A stretch of DNA of 64,000 nucleotides from RPQJ01 sp963846315. Its GTDB lineage: Bacteria > Pseudomonadota > Gammaproteobacteria > Steroidobacterales > Steroidobacteraceae. Made by a program: the position numbers and the translations under genes. A model generated the notes under the pieces. That model searched no databases, was not told the DNA's origin, and saw only the letters and a program-made list of their open reading frames with translations. The stretch's first letter is position 1; each line of letters opens with the position of its first letter. The DNA is taken from positions 14,689-78,688 of the forward strand of contig CAWJVM010000019.1 of assembly GCA_963846315.1 (NCBI GenBank). Reading direction: 5' to 3'. Shown piece by piece: positions 25,486-36,043 of the stretch.

Positions 25486-27324
25486 ATGAGCGCCAACATC
25501 GTGACCACGCTGCCCCTCGGCCCGCTCGACCCCGAGCGGACCGAGTTGCTGCTGCGTGTTGTCGAAGGGCTGGAGCCGTCCGCGCTGCAGTGGCTTGCGG
25601 GTTTCGCCGCTGGCGTCGCCCACGAGCGCGCGGCTGGACGCCTCGGCGTCTCGCTGCCGCTCGGCTCGGTCGTGGCCCCGGCAGTCCGCGCCGAACCCAC
25701 CGCGCGGCTGACCATCGTCTACGGTTCCCAGACGGGCAACAGCAAGCGCATTGCCGAGCGCCTCGGCCGCGCGGCCGAAGCCGTGGGTCTCGCCGCACGT
25801 GTCTATGCCGCCGGCAACTACCCGGTGAAGGACCTGGCGAAGGAACGCATGCTGGTGCTGGTCGTGAGCACGCAGGGCGACGGGGACCCGCCCGACGACG
25901 CGCGTGGCCTCATCGAGTTCCTGCTGTCGCGTCGTGCGCCGAGACTCGAGCAACTGTCGTTCTCGGTGCTCGCGCTCGGCGATTCGAGCTACCCGAAGTT
26001 CTGCGAGACCGGCAAGCAGGTCGACGAGCGGCTCCTCGCGCTCGGCGCCCGGCGACTCCTCGACCGCGTCGACTGTGACGTCGATTACGACACGCTCGCC
26101 CACTCGTGGCTCGAGCGCGTCGTTACCGGCGCCCGCGACACCTTGGGTGGCAGTGCGCAGTCCGCGACCGTGACGCGCCTGCGAGCGGCACCCGTCGAAC
26201 CGCGGTTCTCGCGCGAGCAGCCGTTCGCGGCCGAAGTCATTGCGAACCAGGCGCTTACCGGGCGGGGTGCAACCAAGCAAGTCCGTCACCTCGAGATCAG
26301 CCTCGCCGACTCTGGCCTCACGTATGCACCTGGCGATGCGCTCGGTGTGTGGCACGAGAACCCGCCGGTCGTCGTCAGTGAAGTGCTGCAGGCGCTGCAC
26401 CTCGACGGCGAACAGTCCATCGAACTCGACGGCGCCGCGAAGCCGCTGCGCGAGTGGCTGACGACCGGGCGCGAACTCACGCGTCTGACGCGTCCGTTCC
26501 TGACCCAGCAGGCCGAGCGATCGAAGGACGCGCGACTTGCCGACATGTTGCTGCCAGGCCACGAAATTGACCTGCGTCGCACGCTGAAAGACCTGCAGGT
26601 CGTCGACGTGCTGCAGCGTCACCCAGGCGAATGGGATGCCAAGGCATTCGTGCAGGCACTGCGTCCGCTGGCGCCGCGGCTGTATTCGATCGCTTCCAGC
26701 CAGGAAGCGGTCGGCGACGAAGCACACCTCACCGTCGCGCTGGTGGACTACGAACTCGACCGCAAGCGCCGCACGGGCGCGGCCTCGGGATTTCTCGCCA
26801 GCCTGCAGGGCGACCAGGCCAGGGCGCGGGTCTTCGTCGAAGAGAACGAGCGGTTTCGACTGCCGGCCGACACGTCGCGCGACATCATCATGATCGGCCC
26901 CGGCACCGGCGTGGCTCCGTTCCGTGGTTTCGTGCAGCACCGCGAGGCGCAGGGCGCCACGGGCCGCAACTGGCTGTTCTTCGGAGCACGTCACTTCCAG
27001 AGCGAGTTCCTGTACCAGGCCGAATGGCAGGACGCGGTGAAGCGAGGCGTGCTGAGCCGGTTCGACCTTGCGTTCTCGCGCGACCGCAGCATCGTTCGCG
27101 AGTACGTCCAGGACCGCCTGCGCCGCGTGGGCAAGGACTTGTATGCGTGGCTCGAGAACGGCGCACACCTCTACGTCTGCGGCGACGCCGAGCAGATGGC
27201 GCCCGACGTGCACGCGGCGCTGATCGACATCGTCGCGGAGCACGGCGGCAAGGGCCGTGACGACGCGGACGCCTACGTGCGCCGGCTGGCGGACGACCGC
27301 CGTTACCTGCGCGATGTGTACTGA
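25486..27324 (+). CDS. cysJ: Assimilatory sulfite reductase flavoprotein subunit
   Basis: A 612-residue cytoplasmic diflavin reductase that passes electrons from NADPH through FAD and FMN to CysI. Flavodoxin domain with IVYGSQTGNSKRIAERL near residue 79 and LALGDSSYPKFCETGKQ near 163; FAD domain with RLYSIASSQ near 402; NADPH domain with MIGPGTGVAPFRGF near 466 and VCGDAEQMAPDV near 563; C-terminal RYLRDVY. The length is normal for CysJ. The ATG at 25486 follows GCGAGGA. It heads a cysJ-cysI-cysH-cysG operon with 6-base and overlapping spacings. Confidence 0.95.
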   Translation: MSANIVTTLPLGPLDPERTELLLRVVEGLEPSALQWLAGFAAGVAHERAAGRLGVSLPLGSVVAPAVRAEPTARLTIVYGSQTGNSKRIAERLGRAAEAVGLAARVYAAGNYPVKDLAKERMLVLVVSTQGDGDPPDDARGLIEFLLSRRAPRLEQLSFSVLALGDSSYPKFCETGKQVDERLLALGARRLLDRVDCDVDYDTLAHSWLERVVTGARDTLGGSAQSATVTRLRAAPVEPRFSREQPFAAEVIANQALTGRGATKQVRHLEISLADSGLTYAPGDALGVWHENPPVVVSEVLQALHLDGEQSIELDGAAKPLREWLTTGRELTRLTRPFLTQQAERSKDARLADMLLPGHEIDLRRTLKDLQVVDVLQRHPGEWDAKAFVQALRPLAPRLYSIASSQEAVGDEAHLTVALVDYELDRKRRTGAASGFLASLQGDQARARVFVEENERFRLPADTSRDIIMIGPGTGVAPFRGFVQHREAQGATGRNWLFFGARHFQSEFLYQAEWQDAVKRGVLSRFDLAFSRDRSIVREYVQDRLRRVGKDLYAWLENGAHLYVCGDAEQMAPDVHAALIDIVAEHGGKGRDDADAYVRRLADDRRYLRDVY

Positions 27325-27330
27325 GCAGTA

Positions 27331-29004
27331 ATGAGCATGACCGAGCAATCACCCGTAGAACGCATCAAGCGCGACAGCCGCAACCTGCGCGGCACGCTGG
27401 CGGAAAGCCTGCAGGATCCGCTGACCGGCGCGATTCGGGAGGACGACACCGTCCTGATCAAGTTCCACGGCAGCTACCAGCAGGACGACCGCGACATCCG
27501 CGACGAACGGCGGCGCCAGAAGCTCGAGCCCGCGTACAGCTTCATGATCCGTACCCGACTACCCGGCGGCGTCTGCACGCCCACGCAGTGGCTGCAGCTC
27601 GACGAAATCGCGCGCCGCTATGCGAACGGCACGTTGCGTATCACGACGCGCCAGGCGTTCCAGTTCCACGGCGTCATCAAGACGGAGCTGAAAACGACGA
27701 TGCAGGCGATCAACGCCTCGCTGATCGACACGCTGGCGGCCTGCGGCGACGTCAACCGCAACGTGATGGCGAGCGCGAATCCGGTCGAGACGCGTGCGCA
27801 CCCGGTCGTGCACGACTGGGCGAAGAAACTGTCGGAGCACCTGCTGCCGCAGACGCGCGCCTACCACGAGATCTGGCTCGACGGCGAGAAGGTGTCGAGC
27901 ACGGAAGAAGAAGTCGAACCGCTCTACGGCCCGACCTACCTGCCGCGAAAGTTCAAGGCAGCGATCGTCGTGCCGCCCGTCAACGACGTGGACGTCTTCG
28001 CGCACGACCTCGGTTTCATCGCCATCGTCGAGAACGGCGAGCTGCAGGGCTTCAACCTCACCGTCGGTGGCGGCATGGGTGCCACGCACAATGATGCCGA
28101 GACGCACCCGCGTGTTGCCGACGTCGCCGGTTTCCTCAAGCCCGAGCAGTTGCTCGCCGTGGCCGAGGCCGTCCTCAGCACCCAGCGTGACTTCGGTAAC
28201 CGTGCCGTGCGCAAGCGCGCCCGCCTCAAGTACACGATCGAGGACCGCGGCCTCGACTGGTTCGTGGCCGAAATCACGCGCCGGCAGGGTTTCGCGCTCG
28301 AGCCGGCCCGGCCGTTCGCGTTCGAGGCGACCGGTGATCGCTTCGGCTGGACCGAGGGATTCGACGGCCGCTGGCACCTGACGCTGCGCATCGAAGCGGG
28401 ACGAGTCGCGGACACGGCGAAGGGCGCGTGGCTCTCGGGCCTGCGCGAGATCGCCAAGGTGCACCGCGGCGACTTCCGCCTGACACCGAACCAGAACCTG
28501 ACGATCGCCAACATCGACGCGAATGCGCGGACCTTCATCGACGCCCTCGTCGTGCGGTACGGGCTCGACCGCCATGCGCGGGCCACGCCGGTGGCGCTCA
28601 ATGCGCTTGCCTGCGTCGCGCTGCCAACCTGCGCGCTGGCCATGGCCGAGGCGGAGCGCTACCTGCCGCGGCTCACGCAGCTGGTCGACGAACGTCTCGC
28701 CGCGAACGGTCTCGCTGGCGCGTCTCTGGTGCTGCGCATCACGGGCTGCCCGAACGGCTGCGCGCGGCCTTACCTCGCCGAAGTGGCGCTCGTGGGCAAG
28801 GCACCGGGACGCTACAACCTGTTTTACGGCGGCGACGGCAAGGGGCAGCGCCTGAACGCGCTGCACCTCGAAAACGTCGACGAGCCCACGATCGTCGCGG
28901 CACTCGACGCCGCGTTCGGCCGCTACGCCAAGGAACGCACCGAGGGCGAGCGCTTCGGTGATTTCGCCTGGCGGGCGGGCCTGGTCGGGGCGCAGGCGGC
29001 ATGA
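27331..29004 (+). CDS. cysI: Assimilatory sulfite reductase hemoprotein subunit
   Basis: A 557-residue siroheme/4Fe-4S protein that reduces sulfite to sulfide with six electrons from CysJ. The cluster cysteines are present as CVALPTC (near residue 428) and GCPNGC (near residue 472). The half-repeat motifs are visible, e.g. GTLRITTRQAFQFHGV near 92 and RLTPNQNLTIAN near 383. Length is typical of NADPH-dependent CysI. It starts 6 bases after cysJ and its stop overlaps the cysH start (ATGA). Confidence 0.96.
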   Translation: MSMTEQSPVERIKRDSRNLRGTLAESLQDPLTGAIREDDTVLIKFHGSYQQDDRDIRDERRRQKLEPAYSFMIRTRLPGGVCTPTQWLQLDEIARRYANGTLRITTRQAFQFHGVIKTELKTTMQAINASLIDTLAACGDVNRNVMASANPVETRAHPVVHDWAKKLSEHLLPQTRAYHEIWLDGEKVSSTEEEVEPLYGPTYLPRKFKAAIVVPPVNDVDVFAHDLGFIAIVENGELQGFNLTVGGGMGATHNDAETHPRVADVAGFLKPEQLLAVAEAVLSTQRDFGNRAVRKRARLKYTIEDRGLDWFVAEITRRQGFALEPARPFAFEATGDRFGWTEGFDGRWHLTLRIEAGRVADTAKGAWLSGLREIAKVHRGDFRLTPNQNLTIANIDANARTFIDALVVRYGLDRHARATPVALNALACVALPTCALAMAEAERYLPRLTQLVDERLAANGLAGASLVLRITGCPNGCARPYLAEVALVGKAPGRYNLFYGGDGKGQRLNALHLENVDEPTIVAALDAAFGRYAKERTEGERFGDFAWRAGLVGAQAA

Positions 29005-29756
29005 GCCGCGGAGGTCCGGCACGCATGAGAGCACTGGCATGGGACCCGGGTCGCGCAATGCACGAACCGGCCATCATCGACGAGGTGAACAGCGACCTCG
29101 AGCGGATGAGCGCCGAGGAACGCGTGCGCTGGGCCGTGGCCCACCTGCCGGGCGAGCACGCGCTTTCGTCGAGCTTCGGCGCCCAGGCCGCGGTGTCGTT
29201 GCACATGGTCACGCGCCAGTTGCCCTCGCTGCCGGTCGTCCTGATCGACACCGGGTACCTGTTTCCCGAGACCTACCGCTTCATCGACGACCTGGTCGAA
29301 AGGCTTGGGCTGAACCTCCGGGTCTACCAGCCGCGCGTTTCGCCGGCCTGGCTCGAAGCGCGTCACGGCCGGCTCTGGGAGCAGGGCCTCGACGGCATCG
29401 ACCGCTACAACGAAGCCCGCAAGACCGAGCCGATGCAGCGCGCGTTGCACGAGCTCGGCGTGCACACCTGGTTTGCTGGCCTGCGCCGCGACCAGGCCGA
29501 GACTCGCCGTCGCATCCGCCCGCTCGAATGGCGCGATGGCCGCTGGAAGGTCCACCCGATCTTCGACTGGACCGATCGTCAGGTTTTCGGCTACCTGCGA
29601 AAGTTCGAGCTGCCCTACCACCCGCTCTGGCACGAAGGCTACGTGTCGATCGGCGACTGGCATACGACGCGCACGCTGGCCGAGGCCGGCGACGCCGCAG
29701 CGACGAGGTTCTTCGGCCTGAAGCGCGAGTGCGGCATTCACGGACTCGAAGGCTGA
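29001..29756 (+). CDS. cysH: Phosphoadenylyl-sulfate (PAPS) reductase
   Basis: Up to 251 residues, reduces PAPS to sulfite with thioredoxin. SSSFGAQAAVSLHMV near residue 58 is the nucleotide loop, VVLIDTGYLFPETYRF follows, and the catalytic Cys lies in the C-terminal motif KRECGIHG. The paired cysteines that bind an iron-sulfur cluster in APS reductases are missing, so PAPS rather than APS is the expected substrate. Start ATG 29001 is coupled to cysI; ATG 29058 (MHEPAII) fits the usual family N-terminus better. No cysDN or cysC is in the window. Confidence 0.92.
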   Translation: MSRGGPARMRALAWDPGRAMHEPAIIDEVNSDLERMSAEERVRWAVAHLPGEHALSSSFGAQAAVSLHMVTRQLPSLPVVLIDTGYLFPETYRFIDDLVERLGLNLRVYQPRVSPAWLEARHGRLWEQGLDGIDRYNEARKTEPMQRALHELGVHTWFAGLRRDQAETRRRIRPLEWRDGRWKVHPIFDWTDRQVFGYLRKFELPYHPLWHEGYVSIGDWHTTRTLAEAGDAAATRFFGLKRECGIHGLEG

Positions 29757-29757
29757 C

Positions 29758-31244
29758 GTGCAGTATTTTCCGCTGTTCGCCGACCTGCACGACCGGCGCG
29801 TCCTCGTCGTCGGTGGCGGCGCCGTGGCGGAACGCAAGGTGCGGTTGCTGCTCGACGCGGGCGCTCGGGTGCGGCTCGTCGCGCCCGAGGTGACGGCATG
29901 GCTCGGCGAACACCCAGCCATCGAAGTCCAGCGTGAGACTTTCGCTGCACGGCATTTCGACGGTGCGGTGCTCGCGATCGCCGCGACAGACGACCGGACG
30001 GTGAATGCAGCGGTGGCGGCTGCGGGGCGTGAACGCAACGTGCTCGTCAATGTCGTCGACGTGGCGGAACTCTCCAGTTTCATCGTGCCGGCGATCGTCG
30101 ATCGCTCACCATTGGTCATTGCCATCTCGACCGGTGGCGTCGCGCCCGTGCTGGCGCGACTGGTGCGTGAGCGACTCGAGTCCCTGCTCGACGGTTCGCT
30201 GGGCCCACTGGCAGGCTTGCTGCAGCGCTGGCGAGGTCGCATCAAGGAGCGGATTGCCCGACGTCAACGCACGGCGCCGCTTCTACGAGACCGTCGTGCG
30301 TGGGCAGGTCTCGGCACTGGTGCGCAACAACGACCTGCCGGGCGCCGAGCGCGAACTCGAACGCGCACTGCAGCATGCCGATGCGCCACGGAGCGGCAGC
30401 GTCGTGCTGGTTGGCGCCGGTCCTGGCGATGCCGGCCTGCTCACCCTGAATGCGCTGCGAGCCTTGCAGGAAGCGGACGTGATCCTGCACGACCGGCTGG
30501 TCTCCGACGAAGTCCTGAACCTGGCACGCCGCGATGCGGACCGGATCTGCGTCGGCAAGGTGGCCGGCGGGCACTCCGTCGCGCAGGGTCGCATTCACGA
30601 ACTGCTGCTCGAGCAGGCGCGGCTCGGGCGACGGGTCGTGCGTTTGAAGGGTGGCGATCCGTTCATCTTCGGTCGCGGCGGCGAAGAGCTGGAGTTCCTT
30701 GCGCAGCACGACATTCCATTCGAAGTCGTGCCGGGAATCACCGCGGCCATCGCCTGTGGCGCCTACGCGGGCATCCCGCTCACCCATCGCGACCATGCGC
30801 AGTCCGTCCGGTTCGTGACGGCGCACAGCGGCGATGCGATGGCAGGTGCTCGACTGGGCGACGCTCGCGCGCGAACGGCAGACGCTGGCGCTCTACATGG
30901 GTGTGGCGGGGCTCGGCACGATCCGCGACGAGCTGGTGCGTCACGGGCGCGCAGCTTCGACGCCGGTCGCGATCGTCGAAAACGGTTCGCGCTCGAATCA
31001 GCGCGTGGTGCTGGCGACGCTCGCAGAACTCGAAGAGGCCGGCCGCATTGCTGCCGTGCAGTCGCCGGCACTCGTCATCGTCGGCGAAGTGGCGGCCCTG
31101 GCCACCGAGCCTGCACTGGTTCGGGTCGAAGCCCATTTCCTGGCGCGCACTGCGAGCCGTGGCCTGACGACGACCCGTGGCGGCGGTCACTCGGCCTGCC
31201 AGCTCACCTCCGCGAACACCGAGCGCGGGCGTCCCGGAAAATAG
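29758..31244 (+). pseudogene. cysG: Siroheme synthase, frameshifted as sequenced
   Basis: Trifunctional siroheme synthase (methylation of uroporphyrinogen III, dehydrogenation, iron insertion), needed for CysI. The sequence begins at GTG 29758, 1 base after cysH. The N-terminal dehydrogenase/ferrochelatase part (VLVVGGGAVAERK) runs in one frame to about 30253, the methyltransferase part (LVGAGPGDAGLLT, VRLKGGDPFIFGRGGEE) continues in the next frame to about 30835, and the rest (LALYMGVAGLGTIRDELV) in the third. Both changes are as if one base had been inserted; near 30253 removing one base restores a leucine codon before PDVNARRRFYE. The final frame ends at 31244, overlapping the TonB receptor; a third slip would end it at 31167. 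Probably intact in the organism. Confidence 0.85.
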
Positions 31245-33295
31245 CGGTAGTTGCCGAAGGCGAAATCGGCGCGGTCGGCGTACGCGCGATCGAGCGCATT
31301 GTTGACGCGCACGGCCAGCGACCACCGCGACAGGAACTCCCAGCGGGCCCGCAGGTTCAGCAGTTCGTGGCCGGTGTAGCGGTGGGCGTTGGCGGCGTCG
31401 AGGTAGTAGTCGCCCACCACCAGCCACTCGGCTTCGGTCGTCACGCCAGGCAGCGGCGCATGGTTGAGCGCGGCGCGCAGCACGTCGCGCGGAGCCGTGT
31501 CGATGTCGTTGCCGGCCGTGATCGTTTCGCCGCCTTCGATGGCGCGCGAAAATTCATAGCGATGCCGTGCGTGGGTACCTGCGATCGTGGCCGCGAGCGA
31601 ATCGAGCGCCTGCCACGTCAGTGAGTACTCGACGCCCTCGTGCGACGTGCGGCCGTTGCTGACGTTGAAGCCGCTGGAATCACGCAGGATCACGTTGTCC
31701 TTGTGCATGTCGAATCCGGCGAGCTCGCCGCGCCAGTGGCGATACGCGAATTTCGCGCCGAGCTCGTACGCGTCGACCCGCTCGGAATCGAGGTCGGCCA
31801 CCGCCTGGTTGCGTTGCAGCCGATAGAGTTCCGTCATCTCGGGCGGGCGGAAACCACGCGACGCATTCGCGTACAGCATCAGGCCGGCGACTGTGTCCCA
31901 GCGCAGGCTGAGCTTGGGTGCCGCGTTGGTGAACGAATCGTTGCGATCGGCCGGGCGGCTGAACAGGCAGCCCGCCGGCAGGCACGGCACGCCGTCCTCG
32001 TCCGTGTTGCCGGCCAGCATGCGGTTGTCATAGCGGTAGCCGACGTATTCGACGCGCACGCCCGCGCCGAGGTGCAGCGCGGCGGTCAGTGCGTAGTCCA
32101 ACTGGGCATAGGCGCCAGCCACGTTCGACGTCACGGTGTAGTCGTAATGCAGGCCGACAGGGCGGATCGTATTCGCCGCGGGACTGCCGCCTGTCGTGGG
32201 GTTCTCCTGGTCCTCGATCAGGAACGAATCCGCCCACTCGAGGTCGAGACCGGTGATCAGGCCGACGCGACGCCCAAGGTCCCAGTCGAAGCTCGTCATC
32301 ACGCCCGCACTTTCCTGGCCGTTGCGCTCGACCGGTTGGCCGAGCAGGAAGTGCTGCAGGAAATCCATGCGGGACGTGCGGAGGTAGGGCCGCAGTTCCA
32401 ACTGCCCAGGCAGCGACGTCTGTGGTTGCACCAGCCCCGTGATCCGCACGGAGTTGGCGTTGCGATACGCCTCCGGGTTCAGGTTCTGCTGACTCAGGTC
32501 GGGGTCGCGGTAGGCGTTCTTGCCCAGGATGAAGCCGGCCGTTTCCTGCTCGAGCCGGGTCGCAGCGAGATCGAACCGCGAGGGGATGCTGCCTCCCGCC
32601 CCGGTCGTGAGCGTGGCGTTGAGCTTGCCCTCGTCGTAGCCCGACTGGTCACGCCAGCCGCCATCGTGCGTGTACAGCGCCTTGACCCCTAAGCCGATCG
32701 TCTCAGCCGTGTGCGCCGCGACGAGGCTGCCGCGCGTGTATTGATCCGGGCCCAGGCCGAGCCCCAGCTTCCCGTCCGGCATTGACGACGGGGCGTCCTG
32801 GAGCACGTTGATCGTGCCGTGGACGGAATTCGAACCGTACAGTGCCGAACCCGTGCCGCGCACGATCTCGATCGCGTCCGCCTGCTCCGTGTTGATCTCG
32901 AGCATCTCGTTGACGTTGCAGAAACCCACGGGCCGGATCGGGACACCGTTCTCGAGGAACAGGAACGCGCCGCACGAACCCGCGCCGGTCAGCACGGGTG
33001 AGCGGATCGCGGTGAGACTCTCCTGGCCGCTGCCACGCTGCACCATCACGCCGGGCACTCGATTGAGCGCCTCCGAACTGTGGGTGGCACCGAGCAGGTC
33101 GATGCTGTCCCGGTCGACGCGACCGATGCTGAGCGGCGTCGCCAGGACGGCCACCGGCTGCCTGCGCGCAGTCACGACGATTTCCTCGAGCGCTGGCGAC
33201 GCTGCGCGCACGGGAACGACTGCGGCGATGCTCATCGCCACACCGGCTACGACGCAGGCCAGGGTGTGCGATGAACGGCAGGTCAGCAAGGTCAT
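31187..33295 (-). CDS. TonB-dependent outer-membrane receptor
   Basis: A 702-residue receptor: signal peptide (residues 1-31), TonB box-like EEIVVTARR at 37-45, plug domain (SSEALNRVPGVMVQRGSG; EIVRGTGSALYGSNSVHGTI), and a 22-strand-type barrel ending in a short ...EVSWQAE. The plug carries two cysteines (GSCGAFLF and VGFCNVNEM) that may form a disulfide. Substrate cannot be told from sequence; no siderophore or cobalamin genes are near. The gene is intact, unlike its neighbours on both sides. Confidence 0.9.
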   Translation of the reverse strand: MTLLTCRSSHTLACVVAGVAMSIAAVVPVRAASPALEEIVVTARRQPVAVLATPLSIGRVDRDSIDLLGATHSSEALNRVPGVMVQRGSGQESLTAIRSPVLTGAGSCGAFLFLENGVPIRPVGFCNVNEMLEINTEQADAIEIVRGTGSALYGSNSVHGTINVLQDAPSSMPDGKLGLGLGPDQYTRGSLVAAHTAETIGLGVKALYTHDGGWRDQSGYDEGKLNATLTTGAGGSIPSRFDLAATRLEQETAGFILGKNAYRDPDLSQQNLNPEAYRNANSVRITGLVQPQTSLPGQLELRPYLRTSRMDFLQHFLLGQPVERNGQESAGVMTSFDWDLGRRVGLITGLDLEWADSFLIEDQENPTTGGSPAANTIRPVGLHYDYTVTSNVAGAYAQLDYALTAALHLGAGVRVEYVGYRYDNRMLAGNTDEDGVPCLPAGCLFSRPADRNDSFTNAAPKLSLRWDTVAGLMLYANASRGFRPPEMTELYRLQRNQAVADLDSERVDAYELGAKFAYRHWRGELAGFDMHKDNVILRDSSGFNVSNGRTSHEGVEYSLTWQALDSLAATIAGTHARHRYEFSRAIEGGETITAGNDIDTAPRDVLRAALNHAPLPGVTTEAEWLVVGDYYLDAANAHRYTGHELLNLRARWEFLSRWSLAVRVNNALDRAYADRADFAFGNYRYFPGRPRSVFAEVSWQAE

Positions 33296-33409
33296 GGGCG
33301 AGGGGACTCGACAGCGACGCGGGATGCAGTTTTGCCGGTCATTATCACCGACGAGGCACGGGGGCGGTGCCGGCGTTTGCTACCATCGCCGCACCTCCTG
33401 GAGCTGGCA

Positions 33410-35739
33410 ATGCGAATCTCATTCGTCACCCGCCACTTGCGCGCACCGCGACTGCACAGTGCGACCGGCCTGACCTGGCGGCCGCGAGCGCTGCTGGCCT
33501 GTATCGGCATCGGCTGCCTTGCCCATGGCCTGCCTGTCGCGGCGGCAACGGTGGAGGACGCGGTCCAGACGGTGCCGGTGCAAGCGGCGTCCGAGCCTGC
33601 GCGGCCGCGGATCGGCCTGGTGTTGAGCGGTGGCGGGGCACGCGGTGCCGCGCACGTCGGCGTGATCCGCAAGCTCGAGGAAATGCACATCCCGATCGAT
33701 GCAATCGCCGGCACGAGCATGGGCGCCGTCGTGGGCGGGTTGTATGCCGCGGGACTGAGTGGGGAAGAAATCGAGCGCGTGTTCCGCGAACTCGACTGGC
33801 AGGAGATGATCCGTGACCGCGCGCCGCGGCGCGAGCGCGCTTATCGCCGCAAGCAGGACGACCGCAACATCCTCGCCAAGGGCGCGCTCGGCGTGAACAC
33901 GAGCGCAGGCGTCGTGCTGCCGCTCGGCCTGGTGCAGGGCCACAAGATCACGCAGGTGCTGCGCGATGCCACGGTCCGCGTCGCCGACGTGCATGACTTC
34001 GATCGGCTGCCGACGCCTTTCCGCGCGCTCGCCACCGATCTCGAGACGGGCGAGGCCGTGGTCATGGGACAGGGCGACCTGGTGACCGTCCTGCGCGCGA
34101 GCATGTCGGCCCCGGGCGTGCTGACGCCGGTCGAAAGGAATGGCCGGTTGCTGGTCGATGGCGGCCTCGTCGACAACCTGCCGGTCGAACTGGCACAGAG
34201 CATGGGAGTGGACCGGCTGATCGTGGTCGACGTGAGCTTTCCGCTGGCGCAGCGGGATGGGCTCGGTTCGGCGTTCGACATCACGAACCAGATGGTCGGC
34301 ATCATGGTCCGGCGCGGCACGCTCGAATCCAAGAAGCACCTGCAGCCGGGCGACGTGCTGCATCGAACCCGATCTCGGTGCGATGACCGCGATCGAGTTC
34401 GGACGCATGCCGCAGGTGATGGAGCAGGGGAGGATCGCGGCTCGTGCGCAGGCTTCGGCGCTCGCCGCGCTGGCATTGCCCGCTGCCGACTACGAGCGCT
34501 ACGTCGCGCAGCGGGCACGCACGGCGGAGCCCGTCGTGCAGGTGGCTTTCGTCCGTCCGGGTGAGCAGTCACAGGACGAGGCGAAGCGGGTCGAGGCCGT
34601 CTTCGGCGACCTGGCCGGCAAGCCGCTCGACCGGCCGGAATTGCAGCAACGCCTGGCTTCGCAGTACCGCCTCGACGATTTCGAGTCCGTCGATTACCGC
34701 ATCGTCGGCAGCGGCAGCGGCGAGCGTGGACTGGAGATCGACCTGCGACGCAAGTCCTGGGGGCCAGCGTTCCTGCGGCTTGGCGTAGGCGTCGAGATGG
34801 ATTACGAAGGCGGCGCCACGGCGAACGCAGCGGCGCAGTTGCGCCTGACGCAAGTCAACGACCTCGATGCCGAATGGGTCATCGACGGCCAGATCGGCGA
34901 GGAGCCGAAGCTGCAGACCGAGTTCTACCAGCCGCTGTCCTTGCGCTTGCCGTACTTCATCGCGCCGGGGTTCCGTTACGAGGAGACCACGCTGCAGATC
35001 GTCAACGACGACAGGGCAGCGGCTCGGGCGCTACCGCACGCGCGACACCGAGGTGTCGCTGGCAGTCGGCGCGGAGCTGTCGAACTGGGGCGAAGTGCGC
35101 GTAGGCGTGCGTCGAGGCGACGGCAGCAGCCGCGTGCTCATCGGTGATCCGGGCCTGCCCAATACCAAGTTCGACCTCGGCGGCGCGTTCGTGAACTTCG
35201 GCTACGACCGGCTCGACAGTGGTTATTTCCCGAAGCAAGGCCAGGCATTCCGCGCGAGCTGGCTCGCCGATCGCGAATCGCTGGGCGCCACGCGTGACGC
35301 GGACATCGTGCACGCCTCGTGGCAACTGGCGCGCAGCCGCGGTCGCTACAGCCTGGTGTGGTCGATGGACGGCGGCTCGGCCCTGGACGACCAGGTCGTG
35401 TCGCCGCAGGAACTCTTCACGCTCGGCGGACTGTTCGATCTCTCGGGACTTCCGCCCGATACCAAGGTCGGCACCCAGTACGGCATCGCACGTGCCATCG
35501 TGTACCGGCGCATCAGTCGGGGCGGCACGGGCTTCTTCGAGTTCCCGGCTTACATCGGCTTTTCGGTGGAAGCAGGCAACGTGTGGGCGACGCGCGACGA
35601 CGTGGACTTCGGCGACCTCGAGACGGGCGGCAGCCTGTTCCTCGGGGCAGAGAGTCCATTCGGCCCGGTTTACCTCGCCGCGGGCCTCGCCAGCGGCGGC
35701 GATCGGGCTTTTTACCTCTACCTCGGCAAGACGTTCTGA
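33410..35739 (+). pseudogene. PlpD-like patatin phospholipase with barrel, frameshifted as sequenced
   Basis: Type Vd autotransporter: signal peptide, patatin lipase domain, POTRA-like domain and 16-strand BamA-type barrel. Start ATG 33410 with CTGGAG upstream. The lipase parts are visible: GGGARGAAHVG oxyanion loop near residue 74, GTSMGAVVGG with the catalytic Ser near 100, and DGGLVDN with the catalytic Asp near 249. The frame shifts near 34361 (continuing with EPDLGAMTAIEFGRM) and near 35013 (continuing GQRLGRYRTRDTEVS); each is repaired by removing one base. The barrel then runs cleanly to a terminal GKTF. The released patatin domain would be secreted to the surface in relatives. Confidence 0.82.
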
Positions 35740-35797
35740 GGCATCCGGCAGGGAGCACGCGGACAGGCTAAAATGGCGGCCTTCCCGGAGAGTGCCC

Positions 35798-36040
35798 ATG
35801 GCCATCGCCAACGAACAGAACCTGCGGCAGTCGCTGCCCCAGTCCCGACCCTTCGGCTTGCGCATCCGTGCACGCCGCAACGACCCGTTCCGTCACCTCG
35901 TGGGCGATGACTGGCAGAAGGAACACTGGTTTGCGACCCGCACGGAGCGCGACACCGCGCTGGTGCAGATGAGTGGCCGCTACGTGTATTTCCGGCCGGG
36001 TGACGCACCGACGCTCGACTTCGAGAAGGTCGATCCCTGA
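35798..36040 (+). CDS. Small conserved-looking protein of unknown function
   Basis: An 80-residue basic protein without signal peptide or membrane segment. The ATG at 35798 has a GGAG seven bases upstream and codon bias fits the neighbours. It contains FGLRIRARRNDPFRHLVGDD and later WFATRTERDTALVQMSGRY. No family is recognised. It is convergent with the kinase gene, whose restored stop leaves a 3-base gap. Confidence 0.6.
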   Translation: MAIANEQNLRQSLPQSRPFGLRIRARRNDPFRHLVGDDWQKEHWFATRTERDTALVQMSGRYVYFRPGDAPTLDFEKVDP

Positions 36041-36043
36041 CCT

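Noticed and set aside
25162..27348. 728-residue frame on the minus strand
   Set aside because: Antisense to cysJ, which has complete diflavin motifs.
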